The position numbers and the translations under genes were made by a program. The notes under the pieces are model-generated. The model was not told where the DNA came from. It saw nothing but the letters and a program-made list of their open reading frames with translations, and did not search any database. From NCBI RefSeq assembly GCF_003315795.1, contig NZ_QMEY01000013.1:62001-126000 (forward strand): a stretch of 64,000 nucleotides of DNA, in the 5' to 3' direction. Source of the stretch: Spongiactinospora rosea. Lineage in GTDB: Bacteria > Actinomycetota > Actinomycetes > Streptosporangiales > Streptosporangiaceae. Positions 36,366 through 45,729 of the stretch are shown here, piece after piece (positions within the stretch are counted from its first letter, which is position 1; each line of letters begins with the position of its first letter).

Positions 36366-37322
36366 TCACCCGGCACCAGGCGCGGGGGCGGTGGCGGCCT
36401 GGTCGGTGCGCTCGGAGCGGTAGAGGTCGGGCTCCAGGTAGATGACCCGGGCGATCGGCACGGCGGCGCGGACGCGCTGCTCGGCCGCGTCGATGCCGCG
36501 GGCGACCTCGGCGGCCGTGTCGTCGTGGTCGATCGCGATCTTGGCGGCGACCAGCAGCTCCTCCGGGCCGATGTGCAGGGTGCGCAGGTGGATGACCCGG
36601 GAGACCTCGGGGCCGCCGGTGAGCGCGGCGACGATCTGGTCCTCGATGTCCTCGCCCGCGCTCTCGCCGATCAGCAGCGACTTGGTCTCCACGGCCAGGA
36701 TGACCGCGATGATCGCGAGCAGTACGCCGATGGCGATGGTGCCGACGCCGTCCCAGACGCCGTTCCCGGTGATCACGGCCATGGTCACGCCGAGCAGCGC
36801 GAGGATCAGGCCGACCAGCGCGCCGAGGTCTTCCAGCACGATCACCGGCAGCTCGGGGGCCTTGGCCCTGCGGATGAACTGCACCCACGACTGCCCGTTG
36901 CGTACGTGGTTGGCCTCCTTGATCGCGGTGCGGAAGGAGAAGGTCTCGGCGATGATCGCGAAGATCAGCACTCCGAACGCGATGATCGGCGTCTCCACCG
37001 GATGCGGATCACTGATCTTGTGCACGCCCTCGTAGATGGAGAACACCGCACCGACCGTGAACAGCACCACGGCCACCACGAACGCGTAGAAGTAGCGCTC
37101 CCGGCCGTAGCCGAAGGGATGCTTGGGGGTGCGGGCCCGCTGCGCGCGCTTGCCGCCGACCAGCAGCAGCACCTGATTGCCAGAGTCCGCGACCGAGTGG
37201 ATCGACTCGGCCAGCATCGAGGAGGACGACGTGAACAGATAGGCCACGAACTTGGCCGCGGCGATGGACAGGTTGGCGATCAACGCCGCGACGATCGCCT
37301 TGGTACCGCCACTCGCGCTCAC
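36366..37322 (-). CDS. Cation diffusion facilitator-type transporter
   Basis: This 318-residue CDF protein has about six TM segments. TM2 has the metal-site half ESIHSVADSGNQ (HxxxD), and the loop KHPFGYGRERYFYAFVVAV is typical of the ZnT9/TMEM163-like branch. TM5 has LEDLGALVGLILAL, so the canonical second HxxxD becomes ExxxG; that branch often differs here, so transported ion and direction are uncertain. The C-terminal cytosolic domain contains LRTLHIGPEELLVAAKI. The GTG start at 37322 is preceded by GGAG with seven-base spacing. It is convergent with the response regulator gene. Confidence 0.87.
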   Translation of the reverse strand: MSASGGTKAIVAALIANLSIAAAKFVAYLFTSSSSMLAESIHSVADSGNQVLLLVGGKRAQRARTPKHPFGYGRERYFYAFVVAVVLFTVGAVFSIYEGVHKISDPHPVETPIIAFGVLIFAIIAETFSFRTAIKEANHVRNGQSWVQFIRRAKAPELPVIVLEDLGALVGLILALLGVTMAVITGNGVWDGVGTIAIGVLLAIIAVILAVETKSLLIGESAGEDIEDQIVAALTGGPEVSRVIHLRTLHIGPEELLVAAKIAIDHDDTAAEVARGIDAAEQRVRAAVPIARVIYLEPDLYRSERTDQAATAPAPGAG

Positions 37323-37378
37323 GTGTCGTCTCCACTCTCGATCATCCGGCCGGGGTACCGGGGAACAGCATCTGGATC

Positions 37379-38506
37379 CTATTCGGAAAGCCGCATCTCC
37401 AGCTCACGGACCACCGGGACCGGAGACGGATCGATACCGTACCCCAAAGCCAGATAAACGCTCCCATAATCCAACAAACCGACCAGCGTCGCGATCCGCT
37501 CCAGCGGGTGCCCGCCCTCGGCCTGGAGTTCGGTGACCGAAACGCCGCGGTCCTGGGCCATCCGCAGCGACAGCTCCCGGCGGCGCGTCACGCTCGGATG
37601 CTCGTCGGTGTCGCGCAGCACCACCAGGCGCAGCGTGCGAGTGCCCTCGTCGGCGAAGATGTCGCGGACGGCCATCGGGCCGTCCAGCGTCCCCGCCTGG
37701 TCGTGGCCGACGTCGGGAATCTCCCCGTGCAGGGCGGGCAGGCCCGCGTCCTGGCCGAGCCGGGCCGCCAGCCGGTGCGCGGCCACGGCGGTGAGCGGCG
37801 AGGACCCCCAGATCATCGGGACCGTCTCGGCCAGCTCCATGGCCAGGCTCTTGCCGGGGTTGATGAACGACTCGCTGGCCGGCCGGCAGCGGTGCGCGAT
37901 CTCCTCCAGCCGCCCGGCCACCGCCTCGAACAACGCGTCGTCGGCGCTGGTCAGCTTGATGGCCGCGGCGGCGCTGACCAGCGGTACGAGCATCGCCCAC
38001 AGCCCGGCCCGCTCCGGACCGGCCGCCTCGACGGGCACGAAGAGCGCGCCCGCCTGCCGGGCGACGGCCTGCAACGGCGACCCGGCGCGCCCGACCGCCA
38101 GCAACCGGCACCCACGGCGGACCGCCTCACGGGCCAGCGTCAGCGTCTCCTCGGTGTCGCCGGAGAAGGACACCGCGATGACCAGGTCGGCGGTGCCCAC
38201 CCAGCCGGGCAGCCGGAAGGAGCGGACGGTCAGGAACGGCACCGGCGCGCCCGGCCCGCACACCGCGGCCAGCAGGTCGCCCGCGAGCGCCGCGGCGCCC
38301 ACCCCGGCCACCACGACCGCGCGCGGCCTGCCGTCGGCGGCCAGCCCGCCGTCGATGCCCGCACCGGCCACGGCCCGCCCGGCGATGCGCACCTGCGCCG
38401 CGGCGGAGGCGAGCACGGGCAGCATGCCGCCCGGGTCCGCCTCGGCCAGATGTCCCTGATCGTCGAGCCTGTCCGCGTCCCAGCGCAGGTCAGGCGGCGA
38501 GGTCAC
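37379..38506 (-). CDS. SIS-domain phosphosugar isomerase (bifunctional Pgi/Pmi-like)
   Basis: This 375-residue protein is related to the bifunctional phosphoglucose/phosphomannose isomerases. The SIS phosphate loop is VIAVSFSGDTEETLTLAREA, preceded by VVVAGVGAAALAGDLL, and the C-terminal isomerase part contains MIWGSSPLTAVAAHRLAARL and YGSVYLALGYGIDPSPVPVV. It would interconvert fructose-6-phosphate with mannose- or glucose-6-phosphate, feeding ManB next door. The true start is GTG at 38506, overlapping the Trm112-like gene's stop by GTGA; the frame stays open upstream but only as an overlap. Confidence 0.87.
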   Translation of the reverse strand: MTSPPDLRWDADRLDDQGHLAEADPGGMLPVLASAAAQVRIAGRAVAGAGIDGGLAADGRPRAVVVAGVGAAALAGDLLAAVCGPGAPVPFLTVRSFRLPGWVGTADLVIAVSFSGDTEETLTLAREAVRRGCRLLAVGRAGSPLQAVARQAGALFVPVEAAGPERAGLWAMLVPLVSAAAAIKLTSADDALFEAVAGRLEEIAHRCRPASESFINPGKSLAMELAETVPMIWGSSPLTAVAAHRLAARLGQDAGLPALHGEIPDVGHDQAGTLDGPMAVRDIFADEGTRTLRLVVLRDTDEHPSVTRRRELSLRMAQDRGVSVTELQAEGGHPLERIATLVGLLDYGSVYLALGYGIDPSPVPVVRELEMRLSE

Positions 38507-38676
38507 GGTTTGCGGGCCTCGTCGACGAGCAGCACGGGGATGTCGTCGCGCACTGGATAGACCAGCCCGCACGCGCTGGAGGTGCAGGTCAGCTCCTCGG
38601 CCTCGGAGTCGGCCCGGAGCGGCGACTTGCACGCGGGGCAGGCGAGGATCTCCAGCAACCAGTCGTCGATCTTCAC
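38503..38676 (-). CDS. Trm112-like zinc-ribbon protein
   Basis: This 57-residue Trm112-family protein reads KIDDWLLEILACPACKSPL, then LTCTSSACGLVYPVRDDIPV. Four Cys form a zinc ribbon. Eukaryotic and archaeal Trm112 activates methyltransferases; in actinobacteria the gene sits with manB and SIS isomerase genes, and its role is unknown. GTG at 38676 has GGAG six bases upstream. It is flanked by a two-base gap to manB and a four-base overlap with the isomerase gene, so it is certainly co-translated with both. Confidence 0.9.
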   Translation of the reverse strand: MKIDDWLLEILACPACKSPLRADSEAEELTCTSSACGLVYPVRDDIPVLLVDEARKP

Positions 38677-38678
38677 AG

Positions 38679-40037
38679 CTATCTCCTCACGAGGGCCAGG
38701 ACCTCGTCCCTGACCTCCGTCATCTTTCGCTCGTCGGCCGCCTCGGCGTTCAGCCGGAGCAGCGGCTCGGTGTTGGACGGGCGGAGGTTGAACCACCAGC
38801 CGTCGCCGGTCACGGTCAGGCCGTCCAGCTCGTCGAACGTCACTCCCTCCCGGCCGTCGAAGGCGGACCTGACCCGCTCGACGGCCGCCCGCTGGTCGGC
38901 GACGGTGCTGTTGATCTCCCCTGACGCCACATGGCGGGCGTAGCGCGCCACCACCTGGGACAGCGGCCGGTCCTGCGCCCCCAGGGCGGCCAGCACGTGC
39001 AGCGCGGCCAGCATCCCGGAGTCGGCGTACCAGAAGTCGCGGAAGTAGTAATGGGCCGAGTGCTCGCCGCCGAAGATCGCTCCGGTGCGGGCCATCTCGG
39101 CCTTGATGAACGAGTGACCGACCCGGGTGCGGATCGGTACGCCGCCGTGCTCGCGGACGATCTCCGGCACCGCCGCCGAGGTGATCAGGTTGTGAATGAT
39201 CTTGGAGCCGGGGTGCTTGGCCAGCTCGCGGACGGCCACCAGCGCGGTCACGGCGGACGGCGAGACCGACTCCCCCGTCTCGTCCACCACCCAGCAGCGG
39301 TCGGCGTCGCCGTCGTAGGCCAGGCCGAGGTCGGCCCCGTGCTCGACCACGGCCTTGCGCAGGTCGAGCAGGTTGGCCGGCTCGATCGGGTTGGCCTCGT
39401 GGTTGGGGAAGGAGCCGTCCAGCTCGAAGTACAGCCGGGTCAGCTTGACCGGCAGCCCGTCGAACACCGCGGGGACCGTGTGCCCGGCCATGCCGTTGCC
39501 CGCGTCGACCACCACCGACAGCGGGCGCATCGCCGACAAATCCACCAGTGTGCGCAGGTGGCCCGCGTAGCCGGGGAGCAGGTCCTTGACCACGACCTCA
39601 CCGATGACCGGGCCGGGCCGCGGCCCGCCGTCGGCGATCAGCTCGGCGGCGCGGTCGCGGATCTCGGTCAGGCCGGTGTTCTCGCTGATCGGCACGGCCC
39701 CCGGCCCGCAGAGCTTCATGCCGTTGTAGCGGGCGGGGTTGTGGCTGGCGGTGAACATCACCCCCGGCCTGCCGAGGCTGCCGCTGGCGTAGTAGAGCAG
39801 GTCGGTGGAGGCCAGGCCGATGTCGAGGACGCCCGCTCCGCGCGAGGTCGCGCCCCTGGCGAACGCCGCCGCCAGCGGCTCGGAGGACGCGCGCATGTCG
39901 CGCCCCACGACGATGGAAGCCGCCCCGGTCACCTCCGCGAAGGCGGCCCCCACGGCCTCCGCGATCTCCGTGTCCAGCTCGTCCGGGACCACGCCGCGAA
40001 CGTCATAAGCCTTGAAGATCCTGGCGAGGTCGCCCAC
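38679..40037 (-). CDS. manB: Phosphomannomutase/phosphoglucomutase
   Basis: This 452-residue alpha-D-phosphohexomutase converts mannose-6-phosphate to mannose-1-phosphate (and probably the glucose pair) for GDP-mannose and glycan synthesis. Motifs: IFKAYDVRGVVPDELD at the N-terminus, the active-site Ser loop GVMFTASHNPARYNGMK, the metal loop LAYDGDADRCWVVDE, the sugar loop GGEHSAHYYFRDFWYADSG and the phosphate loop LRPSNTEPLLRLNAEA. No ATG is near the N-terminus. GTG at 40037 has GGAG six bases upstream and gives the family length; the frame runs upstream without homology. Confidence 0.93.
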   Translation of the reverse strand: MGDLARIFKAYDVRGVVPDELDTEIAEAVGAAFAEVTGAASIVVGRDMRASSEPLAAAFARGATSRGAGVLDIGLASTDLLYYASGSLGRPGVMFTASHNPARYNGMKLCGPGAVPISENTGLTEIRDRAAELIADGGPRPGPVIGEVVVKDLLPGYAGHLRTLVDLSAMRPLSVVVDAGNGMAGHTVPAVFDGLPVKLTRLYFELDGSFPNHEANPIEPANLLDLRKAVVEHGADLGLAYDGDADRCWVVDETGESVSPSAVTALVAVRELAKHPGSKIIHNLITSAAVPEIVREHGGVPIRTRVGHSFIKAEMARTGAIFGGEHSAHYYFRDFWYADSGMLAALHVLAALGAQDRPLSQVVARYARHVASGEINSTVADQRAAVERVRSAFDGREGVTFDELDGLTVTGDGWWFNLRPSNTEPLLRLNAEAADERKMTEVRDEVLALVRR

Positions 40038-40093
40038 TCCCAGCTCCGCCCTGGTGATCGATTGTCCGTCTGGCCGAGAACGCTTCGAGCCTA

Positions 40094-40462
40094 CTAGCGG
40101 TCGCGCTGCGGTCGCGCGGATCGGAGCACCCGTAGATGGCCGCGCCTGCCGACCTCGACCCCCTGGCCCACCGGCTCTCCGCTGCCGGACTTGGCCGGCT
40201 TGGCCGCCTCGCGCACCGCGTTGGCGAGCGCTTCCAGATCGTCGCTGCTCGGCCGCGCCGCCTCGCTGGGCAGGCGCACGACCTCCCATCCGCGGGGGGC
40301 GGTGAGCCGCTCGGCGTGTTCGGCGCACAGGTCATAGCAGTGCGGCTCGGCGTACGTCGCCAGCGGGCCGAGCACGGCGGTCGAGTCGGCGTAAACGTAC
40401 GTGAGCGTGAAGACGGCAGGCTGACTGCAGGCGGTGCGCGAACAGCGGCGGACGGGGCTCAC
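40094..40462 (-). CDS. DUF3499 family protein
   Basis: This roughly 122-residue protein is of the DUF3499 type. The core is VRRCSRTACSQPAVFTLTYV, ADSTAVLGPLATYAEPHCYD and LCAEHAERLTAPRGWEVVRL, with Cys and His suggesting a zinc knuckle. It is highly conserved in actinobacteria next to manB and the metallopeptidase-family gene; its function is unknown. The start is set at GTG 40462 because homology begins at SPVRRC; an ATG at 40558 is in frame but adds non-conserved residues. The C-terminal 35 residues are low complexity. Confidence 0.88.
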   Translation of the reverse strand: MSPVRRCSRTACSQPAVFTLTYVYADSTAVLGPLATYAEPHCYDLCAEHAERLTAPRGWEVVRLPSEAARPSSDDLEALANAVREAAKPAKSGSGEPVGQGVEVGRRGHLRVLRSARPQRDR

Positions 40463-40672
40463 GGAGGGACCGTATCCGGTAAGAGTCCCAGGCGCCACTA
40501 TCCAGGCGGCTCTTAACGAGCGTGTCGCCACAATTCGGACAGGTGTCATGGCTTTCACCGTCTTGCGTGCTATCCGTGCGTGCTATCCGTGCGTGCCGTC
40601 CGGCCCCCGCTGTCGCACAAGCCCGGGGCGAACGGGCCTGCCGATCCGGGCGGCAGCACCTAAGCTTGCGCT

Positions 40673-41149
40673 GTGAGCTCCGCAACAGGGGGCACGCCCG
40701 GTGGGGCGCCCCGCCCGCGCGGCCCGCGCAGGCGTGACCGCCACGGCCGTGGCATGCGCGGTCCGATCGCGCCCCCGCACGTGCCGATCGCCAGGTCCAG
40801 GAGCGAGCGCTTCGACGACTTCGTGCTCGACGCCGTGGACCGGCTCAAGCCGCGCTGGGCCAGGCAGCTGGCGTCGGTGGAGTTCTCCGTGGAGGAGGTC
40901 CCCCCGGCGAGCGAGCTGGGCGACGGCCCGGAGCGGGTGATCGGCGAGCCGATCCCGTTCGGGCGGGCCGAGCCCGCGGCGGGGTCCGGCCCGGCCGCCG
41001 TCGTGGTCTACCGCAGGCCGCTGGAGGCGCGGGCGCGCGACCGTGACACGCTGGGCGCGCTCGTCCACGACGCGGTGGTCGAGCAGGTCGCCAACCTGCT
41101 GGGGCTGTCCCCCGAGACCGTCGATCCCGGTTACGACGACCGGCACTGA
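40673..41149 (+). CDS. Metallopeptidase-family protein with degenerate HExxH
   Basis: This 158-residue protein occupies the position of the actinobacterial minimal zincin-like family next to DUF3499. The region expected to carry HExxHxxG reads LVHDAVVEQVANLLGLSP: the first His remains, the catalytic Glu is Asp at the next position, and the second His is absent. The N-terminus is basic and disordered (RPRGPRRRDRHGRGMRG), followed by SRSERFDDFVLDAVDRLKPR. Catalysis as a protease is therefore unlikely. GTG start at 40673. It is divergent from DUF3499 and convergent with DUF5719. Confidence 0.78.
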   Translation: MSSATGGTPGGAPRPRGPRRRDRHGRGMRGPIAPPHVPIARSRSERFDDFVLDAVDRLKPRWARQLASVEFSVEEVPPASELGDGPERVIGEPIPFGRAEPAAGSGPAAVVVYRRPLEARARDRDTLGALVHDAVVEQVANLLGLSPETVDPGYDDRH

Positions 41150-41161
41150 CGCCGCCGGAGG

Positions 41162-42589
41162 TCAGGGCAGTACGGCCACGGCGGAGTCCACCACCGGCGG
41201 CACCAGCGCGAAGGCGCGGCCGAGGGCGAGCGGCTGGACGGTGATCAACGGGCCGTCGCCGGTGCGTTCCGAGAGCGCCCGCCCGCCGTACACCGGGCCG
41301 GAGCCGGGCAGCGGGGTGACCGTCAGCGCGTACTCCCCACCCACCTTCGGGAGCTTGACCTGCGCGGTCCGCTGGGCGGGCACGGCCGCGTCCACGGGCG
41401 GCGGGGCCTGCCCGCGCGCCGGCACCACCTGGACGCGCACCTTGGCGGCCCCTTCCGGGGCGGTGAGCAGCAGGCGGGTGGTCCGGCCGCTGCCGCCGCC
41501 GTTGTCGGCGACCGTGCTGCCCAGGCCGATCGGCGGGCCGCCCGCGCTGAACGCCACGTCCGGGCTGCTGCCGGTACCGGTCACCACCACCCCGGCCACC
41601 ACCGGGACCTCCGCGCTCAGCATCAGGGCCGCCGCCCCCGACGCGATGCCGCTGGACACGTCGAGCGTGGCGACCGACCCGGCGGGCACCTCGACGGTCT
41701 CGCGGCCCTTGAGCGCGTAGGAGCCGTCCTCGGTGACCGCCTTGACCGTGACCACGGCGTCGGACTCGCCGGGCGCGGCCACGTACAGTTCCCGCTTGCC
41801 GCCGCCGCCCGGGATGCCGGGCACCACGACCTTGGTCGCGGGCGGCGCGGCGGCCGGGAGCCAGTCCAGGCCGCCGCCCTTGCGCCCGTCGCCGAGCCGT
41901 ACGTGCACGGCGGCGGCCACCCGCCCGGTGCTCGTGCGCACCTCCACGGCCATCACCAGCGGCGTGGGGGCCAGTTCCTTCAGGGAGACCGCCTGGTGCT
42001 CGCCCGGCCCCACCACGACCCCGTGGTCGCCGATCAGCGGGCCCTCCCCCGCGTAGATCCGCACCTGCGCGGCGGCCGGGGCGGAGTCGGCGTTGGTCAG
42101 GTGCAGCGTGACGTCGGCCGCGGCGGCCGGGCCTGGGCCGACGAACCACGCACGCGAGGACGGTTCGACGCATCGCACGCCCGACAGGCCGCGGTCGCCG
42201 CCCGCGGTGGCCATCGTCGTCTGCGCCGCCTCCAGTCCGGCGGCCGGCGGTCCCGTGCCGGTCACCACCACCGGTCCGGACCGGTCCGCGGCCTTCTTCC
42301 GCCACAGCGCGCCCGGCTTCCCGGCCACGACGGGCTTGCCTTTCCCGCCGAGTTCGGCGACGGTGACCGCGCCGCCCTGCCCGGCCTGGGCGGGGGTCAC
42401 GACGCTGAGCGTGGCGCGGGCGGGTCCGGGGCACACGGCGGTCACCGACTGGACGGCGACCTTGGCGCGCGGCGGCGGACCCGGACGGGCGGGCTCGGGC
42501 CGGGTGGCGCCCGCCACGCCGTACATGGCCAGCAGGGCGAGCGCGACCAGAACCAGCAGCCCGAAGCGGTTCCCGATCAGGACCTTCAT
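41162..42589 (-). CDS. DUF5719 family secreted/anchored protein
   Basis: This 475-residue protein has one N-terminal hydrophobic segment (RFGLLVLVALALLAMYGVAG), then an all-beta, Ala/Gly/Val-rich exterior domain. Segments such as VTLHLTNADSAPAAAQVRIY and VAATLDV-like repeats suggest immunoglobulin-like folds. DUF5719 proteins always appear next to the large GT2 membrane protein in actinobacteria; the ATGA overlap (42586-42589) shows coupling here too. The two likely act together at the cell envelope, but the role is unknown. Confidence 0.85.
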   Translation of the reverse strand: MKVLIGNRFGLLVLVALALLAMYGVAGATRPEPARPGPPPRAKVAVQSVTAVCPGPARATLSVVTPAQAGQGGAVTVAELGGKGKPVVAGKPGALWRKKAADRSGPVVVTGTGPPAAGLEAAQTTMATAGGDRGLSGVRCVEPSSRAWFVGPGPAAAADVTLHLTNADSAPAAAQVRIYAGEGPLIGDHGVVVGPGEHQAVSLKELAPTPLVMAVEVRTSTGRVAAAVHVRLGDGRKGGGLDWLPAAAPPATKVVVPGIPGGGGKRELYVAAPGESDAVVTVKAVTEDGSYALKGRETVEVPAGSVATLDVSSGIASGAAALMLSAEVPVVAGVVVTGTGSSPDVAFSAGGPPIGLGSTVADNGGGSGRTTRLLLTAPEGAAKVRVQVVPARGQAPPPVDAAVPAQRTAQVKLPKVGGEYALTVTPLPGSGPVYGGRALSERTGDGPLITVQPLALGRAFALVPPVVDSAVAVLP

Positions 42590-45500
42590 CGTCCGGCCAT
42601 CTCCTTGCGCCGGGAGCGGCGCGGGCGGGGCTGCCCCGCGGCCTGGTCGCCGTAGTCGGGCACGATCTCCTCGGCGCGCCTGCCCGGTGAGGCGAGCACC
42701 AGCACCGCCGCGACCAGCACGGCCTGCGCCCACAGCCAGACCCGGTGCAGCGGGTCCTCGTGGGTGATCCGGACCGTGGCGGGGGCCTTGAGGGCCTGCC
42801 CGAACGTGAAGCCCTGCGCCCAGCCGTCCACGGTGGCGGGGGTGACCTGCGCCCCGGTGGCCCGATGGCCGTCCGCCACCGGCTCGGCCAGCACCAGCGT
42901 ACGTCCGGCGCTCCCCGCCGGGACCGTCACCGTGAGCCCTCCCCCGGACCCTGTGACGGCCGGGACGGGCGTCCGCACGCCTCCCGGGCCGGTGATCCAG
43001 GCCAGCGCGGGCGGAGTGGTCAGCCGCCACACGCCCACGGTGTCGGACAGGCTCAGCCGGCCCAGCGCGGGCTGGGAGTCCAGTGCCCCGGCGACCTCCG
43101 GATCGACGCGTCCGCCCTCGGGGGCGCGGACCACGACGAACCGCACGCCGTACGTGGCCAGGACGCCCGCGTCCGTGCCGCCCCGCCCGGCCGCGAGCCC
43201 CGCGGCGGCGGTGGCCAGCCGGGCCTTCGCCGGGCCCGGCACGGGCAGGTCGGCCTCGCCGACCAGCGGCCCGCGCGAGCGCAGCACGGTGTAGGCGAGA
43301 CCGCCGACCGCGCTGCCGCGCAGCACCAGCGTGCGCTCGCCGGGCGTGCCCCCGGCCACGGCGAGCGGCGTGACCGGCGCGTCGGCGCGCAGCGGCCCGG
43401 CCAGGCCCGTCGCCACCCAGTGGCCCGCGCAGATCAGCGGGGCGGAGCAGGCGGCCGCCGCCAGCGCGTACGCCAGGATCCTGCGCACCCCGCCCGCCGC
43501 CCGGAACTCGGCCAGCCGGTGCGCGGTGAGCGCGGCCACGACCAGCATGCCGGTGGCCGCGAACGCCAGCGGCACCCCCGGCCAGGCCGCCGCGGGCGGT
43601 CCGCCCGCCGCCGAGGTCACCGTCGCCCGGCTCACCAGGATCGCCGCCAGCACGCCGTACAGCGCCACGCCCCAGCCCAGCGCGACGGCCATCCGCTGCC
43701 GCCGCATCAGCAGCGCGGCCGGCGCGGCGGCGAGCACTCCGGCCACCGCCCACAGCGGCGGCATGCCGGGACCGCCCGGGCTGAGGGTGAGCAGCGCCTC
43801 GGGGGACAGCGCGGGATCGGTCAGTTCGGGCCGGTGCAGCCCGGCCTCCAGCAGGATCTGCCCCGGATCACCGGCGAACCGCCCCAGCCACGGGAACAGC
43901 AGGACCAGCGGCACGCCGAGCGCGATGCCGACCGAGATCGCCACCCCGCGCCTGGCCGCGCCGAACGCCAGCGCGCCGAGCAGGCCGATCACGGCCGTCA
44001 GCGGATAGACGAGCGGGACGAACGCCGTGCCGATCGCCAGCAGCAGCCCCAGCCCCCAGGCGGCCCGGCGCGACCTGCGGCCCTCCCCGGCCAGCAGCGC
44101 GGTCGCCAGCGACGCGTAGGCGGGCAGCAGGACCAGTACCACGGCGGTCCCCAGCCGCCCCGCCGCGACCGCCCCGGTGGCCACCGGCAGCAGCGCGTAC
44201 GCCGCCGCCAGCCACACCCGCCCGCCGGTGCCCGGAATGATCGAGCGGGTCGCCAGGTACGCCGACACCCCGGCCAGCGGCACGCAGCCGAGCAGCAGCA
44301 CCGCCACCGCGAGCCAGGTCTTGCCGAACGCGAGCGTGGCCAGCCCAGCCAGCACCGCCACGTACGGCGGGGCCCACGCGTCCGTGCCCAGGCCGCCCGC
44401 GTGGAAGCTCTCGGTGTAGAGCCGCCACAGGTCCGAGGCGCCCCCGGTCACCGGGACGAGCGCGCCGCCGCCGAGCCCGGTCCCGCCGAGCAGCCGCCAC
44501 TCGGCGGCCACGGTGACCGCGGCCAGCCCGAGGAACAGCAGCACCCCGGGGTTGCCGAAGCTCCGCTGCATGAGACCGGCGTCGGTGAGCAGCAGTTCCT
44601 CATCGGGGGAACGGCCCTCGGAGGCGGCGGCGTGGTGGCGTCCGGCCGACTCCACGGGCCCGGAGCCGGACAGATAGCCCTGGACCATGTCGGCGAACCG
44701 CCGGAACACCGCCCCCGGCGGCGTCAGCAGCTTCTTGACCTGCGGGTAGTGCCGCCTGCGGCCGTAGGCGCGGGCGCGTCTGGCCTTGGCCAGACGGACC
44801 GGGTGACCGAGCACCCCGCCGAGCGCGCGTACCTCGTCCAGCGCGCTGCCCGGCTGTTTGGCCAGCACCAGCAGGACGGTACGGAAGATCGAGCCGAGGA
44901 CGTTGCGCGGCAGCGTCCACAGCAGGGCGCGGAGCGGCACGTTGGCCAGCACCACGAACAGCGCGTTGCGCCGGTCCAGGCGGCGCGGATGGTTGTCGCT
45001 CACGGCGATCCGCCTGCGCCTGCGGGCCGCGGCCTCGGCGTGCCAGGCGACCGCCTGGGTGACGTTGAGCACCCGGTATCCGGCGTTGCGGGCGCGCCAG
45101 CACAGGTCCAGGTCGTCGCGGAAGAGCGGGAGGGCGGGGTCGAGGCCGCCCAGGTCGTCCCACACGTCGCGGCGGATCAGCATCCCGGCCGTGGAGACCG
45201 ACAGCACGTCGTGGACGCCTTCGTGCTGCCCCTGGTCGTACTCCCTGGGCTCCAGGCCGGTGTCCCTGCGCCCGGTGCGGTCCACCGTGACGCCGACCTC
45301 CAGCAGCAGCTTGCGGTCCAGCCAGTCGCGCAGCTTGGGACCCAGTACGGCGGCACGCGGATCTTGCGCGGCGGCCCCGAGCAGCACCTCAAGGGCACGG
45401 GTGTCGGGGGCGCAGTCGTCGTGCAGGAGCCAGATCCACTCCTGCACCTCGCCGCCCTGGGACGCGGGGAGGCGGTCCAGGACCTCCTCCACCGCGTCGC

Positions 45501-45729
45501 CGAAGCCGGTGGAGCGGGGCAGTGTGAGCACCCCGCCCTCGCCGATGCGCGCGGCCAGCAGCCGCCCGCAGCCGTCGCGGCTGCCGTTGTCGACGCCCAC
45601 GAGGCGGTCGGGCGGCCTGGTCTGGCCGAGCACCGCGGCCAGGGTGTCATCGAGCCACCGGGCGCCGTCGTGGGCGACCACGATCGCGGTGACGGTGACC
45701 AGGGTCACGGAGGTTCCGATCGCGGACAT
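42586..45729 (-). CDS. Giant GT2-family glycosyltransferase with polytopic membrane domain
   Basis: This roughly 1047-residue protein has an N-terminal GT2 domain: VTAIVVAHDGARWLDDTLAA, GVDNGSRDGCG, WLLHDDCAPDTRALEVLL (a DDxxx metal motif) and LFRDDLDLCWRARNAGYRVL. About a dozen hydrophobic segments follow from residue 430, and a large beta-rich exterior C-terminal part precedes a basic tail (RPRRSRRKEMAGR). It is the homologue of the membrane GT2 found beside whiB and DUF5719 across actinobacteria, probably transferring a sugar to a lipid- or cell-wall-linked acceptor. The start is taken as ATG at 45729 (MSAIGTSVTLVTVTAIVV); the frame opens 66 bases earlier. Confidence 0.88.
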   Translation of the reverse strand: MSAIGTSVTLVTVTAIVVAHDGARWLDDTLAAVLGQTRPPDRLVGVDNGSRDGCGRLLAARIGEGGVLTLPRSTGFGDAVEEVLDRLPASQGGEVQEWIWLLHDDCAPDTRALEVLLGAAAQDPRAAVLGPKLRDWLDRKLLLEVGVTVDRTGRRDTGLEPREYDQGQHEGVHDVLSVSTAGMLIRRDVWDDLGGLDPALPLFRDDLDLCWRARNAGYRVLNVTQAVAWHAEAAARRRRRIAVSDNHPRRLDRRNALFVVLANVPLRALLWTLPRNVLGSIFRTVLLVLAKQPGSALDEVRALGGVLGHPVRLAKARRARAYGRRRHYPQVKKLLTPPGAVFRRFADMVQGYLSGSGPVESAGRHHAAASEGRSPDEELLLTDAGLMQRSFGNPGVLLFLGLAAVTVAAEWRLLGGTGLGGGALVPVTGGASDLWRLYTESFHAGGLGTDAWAPPYVAVLAGLATLAFGKTWLAVAVLLLGCVPLAGVSAYLATRSIIPGTGGRVWLAAAYALLPVATGAVAAGRLGTAVVLVLLPAYASLATALLAGEGRRSRRAAWGLGLLLAIGTAFVPLVYPLTAVIGLLGALAFGAARRGVAISVGIALGVPLVLLFPWLGRFAGDPGQILLEAGLHRPELTDPALSPEALLTLSPGGPGMPPLWAVAGVLAAAPAALLMRRQRMAVALGWGVALYGVLAAILVSRATVTSAAGGPPAAAWPGVPLAFAATGMLVVAALTAHRLAEFRAAGGVRRILAYALAAAACSAPLICAGHWVATGLAGPLRADAPVTPLAVAGGTPGERTLVLRGSAVGGLAYTVLRSRGPLVGEADLPVPGPAKARLATAAAGLAAGRGGTDAGVLATYGVRFVVVRAPEGGRVDPEVAGALDSQPALGRLSLSDTVGVWRLTTPPALAWITGPGGVRTPVPAVTGSGGGLTVTVPAGSAGRTLVLAEPVADGHRATGAQVTPATVDGWAQGFTFGQALKAPATVRITHEDPLHRVWLWAQAVLVAAVLVLASPGRRAEEIVPDYGDQAAGQPRPRRSRRKEMAGR

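Noticed and set aside
41162..43753. Longer (863-residue) version of the DUF5719 protein
   Set aside because: The extra N-terminus is a shadow of the GT2 gene; MKVLIGNRFGLLVLV at 42589 is a normal membrane-anchored start.
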